NCBI GenBank assembly: GCA_045628925.1
Contig: JAZQQF010000065.1
Span: 1 to 8,569, forward strand
DNA from: UBA1774 sp045628925
GTDB taxonomy: Bacteria > Bacillota > Clostridia > Oscillospirales > Oscillospiraceae
Length of the DNA stretch: 8,569 nt
Direction: 5' to 3'
This document shows positions 1 to 5,580 of the stretch, in pieces (position 1 is the stretch's first letter; the number at the start of each line of letters is the position of its first letter). Both the position numbers and the translations under genes were made by a program. The notes below the pieces were generated by a model that saw only the letters and a program-made list of their open reading frames with translations, ran no database searches and had not been told where the DNA came from.

Positions 1-1
1 T

Positions 2-1330
2 ACGAACCCCGTGACCTATATGGTGCTGGAGACCGTGGGCCGTTTGAAGCTCCACGACCCCACCATCTCCCTCCGCTTCAACAAGAACAGCCCGGATAAG
101 CTCTGGGAGCTGGCGCTGGAGACCAGCAAGCTGGTGGGCGGTCTGCCGCTGTATCAGAATGACGAGGTCATCATCCCCTCGCTGGTTTCCGAGCTTGGCA
201 TGAGCCTTGAAGACGCGCGGGACTACGGCATCATCGGCTGTCAGGAGATCGTCTGCTGCGGCAAGGACTATCCCGCGCCCAACGGGATGCATCCGCCGCA
301 CGCCAGCGTGTGGTGGGGCGGCATCCTGAACATGGCGCTGAACAACGGCATCAACCCCTTCAACGGGGAGCAGGCCAGCGTCACCACCGATTACCTCTAT
401 AACATGACCTCCATCGAGCAGGTGAAGGACGCCATCGCAAAGATGGGCCATCACGTCATGCGGATGTTCGTCTCCACCAACAACTATGCGGAAATGCTCA
501 GCCAGCACTGCGCCCAGCAGGCCATTCTTTCCATCTCCATCGACGACTGCATGGCCAAGGGCAAGGACGTGGTGAACGGCGGCGCGCGGTATAACTCCTA
601 CGGCGGCACGGCCACCGGCCTCGCCACCGTGGCGGACAGCATCTCCACCATCAAGTATATGTGCTTCGACAAAAAGCTCTGCACCACGCGGGAGCTTTAC
701 GATGCGTGGATGGCCAACTGGGAGGGCTATGAGCCGCTGCGCCAGCGCATCCTGTACGAGGTGCCGCACTACGGCAACAACGACCCCTACGTGGACGAGG
801 AGCTGAAATGGTGCGTCGAGCTGTATTACGACTGCTGCCGCGAATGCCATTCCACCCGCTCGAAGGTCTACAAGGCCGGGCTTTACGGCGCGAGCGACCA
901 TGTGGCGCAGGGCTACATCACCTTCGCCACGCCGGACGGGCGCAAGACCGGCACCCCCATTGCCGACGCCATGAGTCCCGCCCAGAGCCGGGATCAAAAC
1001 GGCCCCACCGCCGTATTTGAATCCACCGTGGTCTTCGACCATCATCATTACATGGGCGGCATCGCGCTGAACCTGCGGCTGCACCCCAGCGTCCTCTCCA
1101 ACGACGAGGGCATGGAGAAGGTGCGGGACATGACGAAGAACTACTTTGAGTCCGGCGGGCTGGAGGTGCAGTACAACGTGGTGGATACCGACACGCTCCG
1201 CGCCGCCCAGAAGGACCCGGACAAATACCGCGACCTTGTGGTGCGCATCGCGGGCTACAGCGCCTATTTCGTGGAGCTGGGGCCGGACCTGCAGAACGAC
1301 ATCATTTCCCGCAACGAGAACAAATTCTGA
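2..1330 (+). CDS. Glycyl radical enzyme (PFL-like, non-PFL subgroup), C-terminal part; 5' truncated by window edge
   Basis: This is the C-terminal 442 residues of a glycyl radical enzyme, a family of usually about 780-850 residues, so roughly the first half lies off the left edge. The reading frame is already open at base 2 and begins inside a conserved family segment (NPVTYMVLETVGRL), so the GTG at 11 is not a real start. The active-site loop reads GCQE: the thiyl-radical cysteine is encoded at 239-241 and the general-base glutamate at 245-247, with an unusual Cys-Cys at 254-259. Further family blocks are GGARYNSYG, DGRKTGTPIADAMSP and RDQNGPTAV. The C-terminal radical loop VRIAGYSAYF is intact, with the radical glycine at 1253-1255. 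Cys-X-Glu indicates a dehydratase, lyase or decarboxylase-type member and not pyruvate formate-lyase, which has a Cys-Cys pair. These cytosolic enzymes need a radical-SAM activase; none is visible here, so it could lie upstream. Substrate cannot be assigned. Family confidence is very high. Confidence 0.95.
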   Translation, partial: TNPVTYMVLETVGRLKLHDPTISLRFNKNSPDKLWELALETSKLVGGLPLYQNDEVIIPSLVSELGMSLEDARDYGIIGCQEIVCCGKDYPAPNGMHPPHASVWWGGILNMALNNGINPFNGEQASVTTDYLYNMTSIEQVKDAIAKMGHHVMRMFVSTNNYAEMLSQHCAQQAILSISIDDCMAKGKDVVNGGARYNSYGGTATGLATVADSISTIKYMCFDKKLCTTRELYDAWMANWEGYEPLRQRILYEVPHYGNNDPYVDEELKWCVELYYDCCRECHSTRSKVYKAGLYGASDHVAQGYITFATPDGRKTGTPIADAMSPAQSRDQNGPTAVFESTVVFDHHHYMGGIALNLRLHPSVLSNDEGMEKVRDMTKNYFESGGLEVQYNVVDTDTLRAAQKDPDKYRDLVVRIAGYSAYFVELGPDLQNDIISRNENKF

Positions 1331-1340
1331 ATAAGCAACA

Positions 1341-1372
1341 ACGCTCCCGGAAACCGCGGTTTCCGGGAGCGT
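1341..1372. terminator. Perfect 32-base palindrome, likely bidirectional terminator
   Basis: Two perfect 16-base arms (left arm begins ACGCTCCCGG) start 10 bases after the glycyl radical enzyme stop and end 21 bases before the 3' end of the convergent acyltransferase gene. The RNA hairpin would be very stable from either strand. The downstream T tracts are weak on both sides (CTTTG on plus, TGTTGCTTATT on minus), so termination strength is inferred. Placement between two convergent genes supports shared use. Confidence 0.8.
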
Positions 1373-1393
1373 CTTTGTGCCTTTGGCGAATGT

Positions 1394-2470
1394 TTATACG
1401 ACCCATTTCTTGAGGACGGGGATCTTCGACAGGACGAAATACACCGCCCAGCTGAGGACCACCGTGATGACCGACTGCACGGGGATGGAAATGAACGTGG
1501 GAACGCCCGGCCACGCGAGGCAGCGGGGCAGATGGTCGAGAAAGACCACGTGGACGGAGTAGATGCAGAGGCTGCCCTTGCTCAGCTGGTTCACCACCGT
1601 GCCGATCACTTTGTTGGGCGCATCCTTGATGTTCAGGCAGAGGGAATAGACGCCCGCGCCCAGCAGACAGGGGCCGAGGGTCATTTCCTCAAGGAAGCCG
1701 GTGTAGGTGCTGCCCTGCCGGTAGGACATGACCGCCGTCCCGCCGAAGAGGATGAGGTAGCCCGCGCCGATCATGATAATGCTCCATTTGATTTTGATGG
1801 GATACTTCCGCAGGAACCAGCCCAACAGCCCGTAGCCGATGGAGGCATAGGTCATGTTCAGCAGCCACTGGCTCCCCACCATGCCCTGCAGCAGCCGGAA
1901 GGGCCAGAAGGGCTTCACCGTGGGATAGAGGATGCCGAAGGCGAACCACGCGCCCAGCACATACAGCAGCTGCTCCTTCGTGGCCTTCTCCGTGAGGATG
2001 CGCGTCACCGGCAGCCAGAGGTAGACCAGCAGCATGATATCCATGTAGTAGAGGTGCCACATATGGTTGAACAGCAGCACTTCCTTGACGCTCTGCCACA
2101 GGTTCGGCAGGATGGCCGCTCCCCGGTCATGCAGGACCATCAGCTTATAAAACAGCGCCCATACCAGCAGGCTCACCAGCAGCCGGGGGATATTGTGCAG
2201 GAACAGCTTTTTCAGCGGAAGGGGCTTTTCCGGCTGGAGCAGGATGGCCCCGGAGCACATGAGGAACAGCACCACGTTCCGGCGGCACAGCAGGCTCCAG
2301 AAGATGCTCCCCCACCAGTTAACGCAGCCAACCGGGGTATTATATCCGTCGGAGCTGGTATGTACGAGGATGACGCCGAAGATCGCCAGCGCGCGGATGA
2401 GGTCGAGGCCGAAATCCCGCTTTTTCCCCAGCTTCGGCGGTTCTTTGCGGGTCAGAACTGCTGCATCCAT
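1394..2470 (-). CDS. Acyltransferase 3 family integral membrane protein (OafA/WecH-like)
   Basis: This 358-residue protein belongs to the acyltransferase-3 family, membrane enzymes that move acetyl or other acyl groups from a cytoplasmic donor onto sugars, peptidoglycan, polymers or lipids. The family signature is the first membrane segment, DLIRALAIFGVILVHTS at about residues 23-39, with the conserved Arg26 and His37. About ten hydrophobic segments follow, near 55-78, 92-112, 137-157, 166-183, 203-220, 228-247, 262-280, 298-316 and 326-350. IYSVHVVFLDHL near 303-314 matches the late family motif with its conserved His. Length is normal for the compact single-domain members, and there is no SGNH domain. 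The ATG is preceded by GAGGGGG 8 nt upstream, and this site overlaps the TGA of the upstream SEC-C gene 13 nt away, so translation is probably coupled. The acceptor substrate is unknown. Family confidence is high; physiological role is inference only. Confidence 0.9.
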   Translation of the reverse strand: MDAAVLTRKEPPKLGKKRDFGLDLIRALAIFGVILVHTSSDGYNTPVGCVNWWGSIFWSLLCRRNVVLFLMCSGAILLQPEKPLPLKKLFLHNIPRLLVSLLVWALFYKLMVLHDRGAAILPNLWQSVKEVLLFNHMWHLYYMDIMLLVYLWLPVTRILTEKATKEQLLYVLGAWFAFGILYPTVKPFWPFRLLQGMVGSQWLLNMTYASIGYGLLGWFLRKYPIKIKWSIIMIGAGYLILFGGTAVMSYRQGSTYTGFLEEMTLGPCLLGAGVYSLCLNIKDAPNKVIGTVVNQLSKGSLCIYSVHVVFLDHLPRCLAWPGVPTFISIPVQSVITVVLSWAVYFVLSKIPVLKKWVV

Positions 2471-2483
2471 CGGCTTTTCCCCC

Positions 2484-3530
2484 TCAGACCGCGCCGTGGC
2501 AGCGCTTGAACTTCTTCCCGCTGCCGCAGATGCAGGGCGCGTTCACGGCGGGTTTCAGCTTCCCGTCCCGCCATTCCTGCAGAAGCTCCTCCGGCGTATT
2601 GCCCGCAAGGCACCAGAGGCGCGTTTTCTGCCGGATCTCCTTTACACGCGCTTCGTCCGGCTCCATCCCGAAGGCCCGCAACAGCTCGCTGTGATCCGCC
2701 TCTCCCGGCTCCACCCGCAGCATGGCATAGAGCGCGTCGGCAAAGCCGGTGGCCTTATCGTCAGCGGCCTCTTCCCCGGCTTCCCGGAACTGTGTTTCGG
2801 CCTCCAGCCGCCACATCTCCAGCTCGTGGAACACGTCGTAATAATCCCCGTCGCCCAGCCGCAGCAGCTTTTCATGCACCGGCAGATAGCGGGGCATGGT
2901 CTTCTGCGCCTCCAGATAGGGCGCGGCCTCCTCCGGCAGCATCCCTCGGAACAGCAGCACGCCGTCCTCGATGGTGTAATACGTCCCGTCGGCCAGCTCG
3001 CGGAGCAGATCCTCGGCCTCCTTCGTCAGCTTCGTTCCCGCCCGACGGCGCAGCATCTCCCCGAAATCCGTGAGGCGGATGGCCCCATAGAGCTTCACGG
3101 CGGCCTGCGCGTAAGCGTCCACCGTGTCGCGCAGCTGCTTCAGCCGGGCAAAATCCGTCTTCTTGATATCCTGCCAGAGATTCCGGATCTCCGTGGGGAT
3201 AACGAGGTAAATCTCCTCCTGCACCAGATAGGGCTGCATGAGGCAGAAGCCGATGAGTCCGCTGTGCATGGGCAAAAACACGTCCTGCTCCTTCAGAAAC
3301 GGCACTTCCGCCGCCTTCTGAAACAGGGCAAAGTCCGCGCTGGGCAGGGCCATCAGCAGCATTTTCAGATTCTTCGCCTCGGTGAGCCAGCTCACAAGGT
3401 CTTCCGACCCGGCAAGCTGCCTGAGCCGTGCTTTCACTTCCTCGTCCCGGCGTTCCAGAATGGCCGCCAGCGCAAAGACCGGTTCGCCTTTGTCGGCAAG
3501 CATCCGGTTCCGTTCTTCCATCTGATCCAT
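2484..3530 (-). CDS. SEC-C zinc-motif domain protein, function unknown
   Basis: This 348-residue, mostly helical, acidic soluble protein ends in a textbook SEC-C metal-binding motif, CICGSGKKFKRCHG, with ligands Cys333, Cys335, Cys344 and His345. In SecA the same motif binds zinc and contacts SecB and ribosomes, but this protein has no SecA ATPase or preprotein domains. SEC-C tails also occur on many uncharacterised proteins. The body holds a leucine-rich N-terminal part (residues 30-110), a central helical stretch and no catalytic motif that I recognise. The start at 3530 has GGGAG 8 nt upstream; a second Met lies at codon 4. It sits 45 nt after the acyl-CoA synthetase and 13 nt before the acyltransferase on the same strand, so it is probably the middle gene of an operon. 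The SEC-C assignment is near certain; the role is unknown. Confidence 0.9.
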   Translation of the reverse strand: MDQMEERNRMLADKGEPVFALAAILERRDEEVKARLRQLAGSEDLVSWLTEAKNLKMLLMALPSADFALFQKAAEVPFLKEQDVFLPMHSGLIGFCLMQPYLVQEEIYLVIPTEIRNLWQDIKKTDFARLKQLRDTVDAYAQAAVKLYGAIRLTDFGEMLRRRAGTKLTKEAEDLLRELADGTYYTIEDGVLLFRGMLPEEAAPYLEAQKTMPRYLPVHEKLLRLGDGDYYDVFHELEMWRLEAETQFREAGEEAADDKATGFADALYAMLRVEPGEADHSELLRAFGMEPDEARVKEIRQKTRLWCLAGNTPEELLQEWRDGKLKPAVNAPCICGSGKKFKRCHGAV

Positions 3531-3575
3531 AATCTACACTCCCGTATCGACTTCTGGTCACGCCCGAAGCCGGTA

Positions 3576-5312
3576 TTACTCTTTCTGTTCTTCTGTTTGC
3601 GCGGCGGCACGCTTCGCCGCTTCTTCCTCTTCCAGCACCCGATAGGCCACCTTGCCCACCAGCGTTTTGGGCAGCTCGGCGCGGAACTCGATCTCCCTGG
3701 GCATGGCGTATTTGGCGATGTGCTTCCGGCAGTAGGCCATCAGCTCCTCCCGCGTCTCCTCCGAAGCGGGCACGCCCTCCTTCAGCATCACGAACGCCTT
3801 CACTGCCTGCATCCGGTAGGAATCCGGGATGCCGATGACGCAGCTCATGTGGATCTTTTCGTGGGCGTCCAGAATATTCTCCAGCTGGCTGGGATACACG
3901 TTGTAGCCCGAAGAGATGATCATCCGCTTGGCGCGGCCCCGGAAGTAGATGAAGCCCTCGTCGTCCATGGTGCCGAGGTCGCCGGTATAGACCCAGGTCA
4001 GCCCGTCGGCATGGGTGCGCAGGGTGTTCGCCGTTTCCGCCGGGTGATTCGCGTATTCCTTCATCACCGTGGGGCCTGCTAGCAGAATTTCGCCTTCCTC
4101 CCCGTAGGGCAGCTCCTCGTCCGTTCCCGGCTTCACGATCTTGATATAGGTATCCGGGAAGGGCACGCCGATGCTGCCCGCCTTGAACATATGCGGCGGG
4201 GTCAGGCAGCAGGCGGTGACGGTCTCGGTCGTCCCGTAGCCCTCGCGCACCTGAATGGAGGCGTGGTGGTCATAGAGGAACTTATCGAATTTCTTTTTCA
4301 GCACCTCGCTCAGACTGTCGCCCCCGGAGAAAACGCCCTTGAGGCTGCTCAGGTCGGCCTTCTCCATATTCGGCAGCCGCAGCAGCGCCTCATACAGCGT
4401 GGGCACGCCCGCGATGAAATTGCAGCGGTAGCGGGTGATCTGCTTTGCATAGCTCTCGGCGGTGAAGCGCGGGATCAGGATGCAGCGGCCGCCCATGGCC
4501 AGCATGGTGTGGATGCACACGCCCAGCCCGAAGCCGTGGAACAGGGGCATGGCGGCCAGCATCCGGTCGCCGGGTCGGAACATGGGGTTCGCCGCGATGA
4601 CCTGCCGACTCAGCGCATTGAAATTCAGATTCGTCAGCACGATGCCCTTGGTGGTTCCGGTCGTGCCGCCGGAATAGAGGATGACGGCGGGGTCCTCCGC
4701 CTTCCGCTCCACCTTGTAATTCCACGAGCAGCTCTTGCCCAGCTTCATGAATTCCTGCCAGCGGATGACCGGCGCATCCTCGGGGATCTTCCTGATCTTC
4801 CGGCCCTCGGTGAGCATATAGCCCGCCCGCACCGGCTTGCTCAACGCATCCTTCACGCTGGCGATGATGATGTTCACGACCTTCGTGTTCTGCCGGATGG
4901 CCTCGAATTTATTATAGAACTGGTCCAGCGTGATGACGCTGTAGCTCTCCGACTCGTTCAGATAGAACTCGATCTCCTTCTCTGCCGAGAGCGGGTGGAT
5001 CATATTGCAGATGCCGCCCACCAGATTCACCGCATAGAACATATAGATGGCCTGCGGACAGTTGGGCATGGCGATGGTGACCCGGTCGCCCGCGCGGAGA
5101 CCCAGCGTTTTCAGCGACTTCGCGCAGGCTTCGACCTGCTCGACGAGCTTCCGGTAGGTGGTAGATTTTCCCATAAAGTCGAAGGCGACGTTGTCCGGAT
5201 ACCGCTCCGCGATCTCCTTCACCGCATCGAACATGGAACCCTGCGGGTATTCCAGATGCATGGGCACGCCGTCCATGTGTTCTTTCCAGGGTGTTTTTGC
5301 CGTGATCTCCAT
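3576..5312 (-). CDS. Acyl-CoA synthetase / class I adenylate-forming ligase (FadD-like)
   Basis: This 578-residue cytosolic enzyme activates a carboxylic acid with ATP to an acyl-AMP and then, by family precedent, transfers it to CoA. All core motifs of the adenylate-forming superfamily are present. The P-loop is ILYSGGTTGTTKG at residues 211-223, with the family's usual Ser-Gly order altered to SGG. GYGTTET at 358-364 binds the adenylate, and YTGDLG at 442-447 holds the ribose-binding Asp. The hinge region GRAKRMIISSGYNVYPSQLE is at 459-478, and the C-terminal catalytic lysine is Lys554 in PKTLVGKVAYR. Length fits medium- to long-chain acyl-CoA or aryl-CoA ligases. The C-terminal tail is Glu/Ala-rich. 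The ATG has AAGGAG 7 nt upstream. It is first in the probable operon with the SEC-C and acyltransferase genes. The chain-length or aromatic preference cannot be read from sequence by eye, so FadD-like is a general label. Confidence 0.93.
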   Translation of the reverse strand: MEITAKTPWKEHMDGVPMHLEYPQGSMFDAVKEIAERYPDNVAFDFMGKSTTYRKLVEQVEACAKSLKTLGLRAGDRVTIAMPNCPQAIYMFYAVNLVGGICNMIHPLSAEKEIEFYLNESESYSVITLDQFYNKFEAIRQNTKVVNIIIASVKDALSKPVRAGYMLTEGRKIRKIPEDAPVIRWQEFMKLGKSCSWNYKVERKAEDPAVILYSGGTTGTTKGIVLTNLNFNALSRQVIAANPMFRPGDRMLAAMPLFHGFGLGVCIHTMLAMGGRCILIPRFTAESYAKQITRYRCNFIAGVPTLYEALLRLPNMEKADLSSLKGVFSGGDSLSEVLKKKFDKFLYDHHASIQVREGYGTTETVTACCLTPPHMFKAGSIGVPFPDTYIKIVKPGTDEELPYGEEGEILLAGPTVMKEYANHPAETANTLRTHADGLTWVYTGDLGTMDDEGFIYFRGRAKRMIISSGYNVYPSQLENILDAHEKIHMSCVIGIPDSYRMQAVKAFVMLKEGVPASEETREELMAYCRKHIAKYAMPREIEFRAELPKTLVGKVAYRVLEEEEAAKRAAAQTEEQKE

Positions 5313-5335
5313 TGTGTTCTCCTTCCTTGCAGGTT

Positions 5336-5361
5336 GGCTGCAGGGGCCGGCAGCTGCAGCC
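5336..5361. promoter_or_regulatory. Inverted repeat in the acyl-CoA synthetase leader
   Basis: GGCTGCAG at 5336-5343 and CTGCAGCC at 5354-5361 form a perfect 8-base inverted repeat around a 10-base GC-rich loop. It lies between the predicted minus-strand promoter and the ATG at 5312, and only about 10 bases upstream of the AAGGAG site. It could be a repressor operator or a leader hairpin affecting translation. No T tract follows, so it is not an obvious terminator. The function is inferred. Confidence 0.35.
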
Positions 5362-5391
5362 GTCGGTCATGCGAAAATTTGATAGCATTTG

Positions 5392-5420
5392 ATTATACAC
5401 CTCTTTTGCCCGCTTGGATA
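5392..5420 (-). promoter_or_regulatory. Predicted sigma-70/sigma-A promoter for the acyl-CoA synthetase operon
   Basis: On the minus strand a perfect TATAAT (plus-strand 5392-5397) lies 17 bases after a weak -35, TATCCA (5415-5420, 3 of 6 matches to TTGACA). The predicted leader is about 70 nt and contains the inverted repeat at 5336-5361. The perfect -10 and AT-rich surroundings are the main support; the poor -35 suggests a promoter that may need an activator. Confidence 0.5.
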
Positions 5421-5497
5421 GTCCTTTTTCTCCGGCTGCCGTTTTTTTCCCGTTTTGGAAAATATTGAATTTCTTTTCGTTTTCCGTCAGGAACGTA

Positions 5498-5526
5498 TTG
5501 CTATTTTTGTGTCAAAGTGGTAATAT
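5498..5526 (+). promoter_or_regulatory. Predicted promoter for the solute-binding lipoprotein gene
   Basis: TTGCTA (5498-5503) and TAATAT (5521-5526) are separated by 17 bases in an AT-rich stretch upstream of the lipoprotein gene. Each hexamer matches the housekeeping consensus at 4 of 6 positions. A second TAATAT at 5532 is an alternative -10 but lacks a good -35. The position gives a leader of about 48 nt. Confidence 0.4.
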
Positions 5527-5540
5527 ATGCGTAATATTTC

Positions 5541-5553
5541 GGGCAAATTGCCC
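5541..5553. promoter_or_regulatory. Short palindrome in the lipoprotein gene leader, possible operator
   Basis: GGGCAA and TTGCCC flank a single A, giving a 13-base palindrome just downstream of the predicted -10 and 12 bases before the Shine-Dalgarno site. Its position at or just after the transcription start would suit a repressor operator for a nutrient-controlled transporter gene. The stem is short and could be chance, so this is a tentative call. Confidence 0.3.
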
Positions 5554-5565
5554 AAAAAACGAAAT

Positions 5566-5570
5566 GGAGG
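5566..5570 (+). promoter_or_regulatory. Ribosome binding site fixing the lipoprotein start at 5581
   Basis: GGAGG lies 10 nt before the ATG at 5581. An in-frame ATG at 5527 would add 18 charged residues in front of the signal peptide and overlaps the predicted promoter, so it is not the start. The downstream MKKTLALLLA lipoprotein signal confirms the 5581 choice. Confidence 0.85.
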
Positions 5571-5580
5571 AAAACGGAAC

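Noticed and set aside
11..13. GTG as a true start of the glycyl radical enzyme
   Set aside because: The frame is open before it, there is no ribosome binding site, and the preceding residues match the conserved family segment, so the gene is cut by the window edge.
1532..2509. Plus-strand open frame opposite the acyltransferase
   Set aside because: Composition is low-information and hydrophilic (Gln/His/Asp/Ala-rich), with no start signal; it mirrors the membrane-protein codons on the other strand.
2..5312. A fumarate-addition (alkyl- or benzylsuccinate synthase) cluster, from glycyl radical enzyme plus acyl-CoA ligase
   Set aside because: The active-site loop keeps the dehydratase-type glutamate, the two genes are on opposite strands and convergent with other genes between them, and no accessory subunits or activase are visible.
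2193..5468. Long plus-strand open frames (629 and 425 codons) opposite the SEC-C and acyl-CoA synthetase genes
   Set aside because: They are His/Arg/Leu/Gln-rich shadows with no motifs or good ribosome binding sites, while the minus-strand frames carry complete family signatures.
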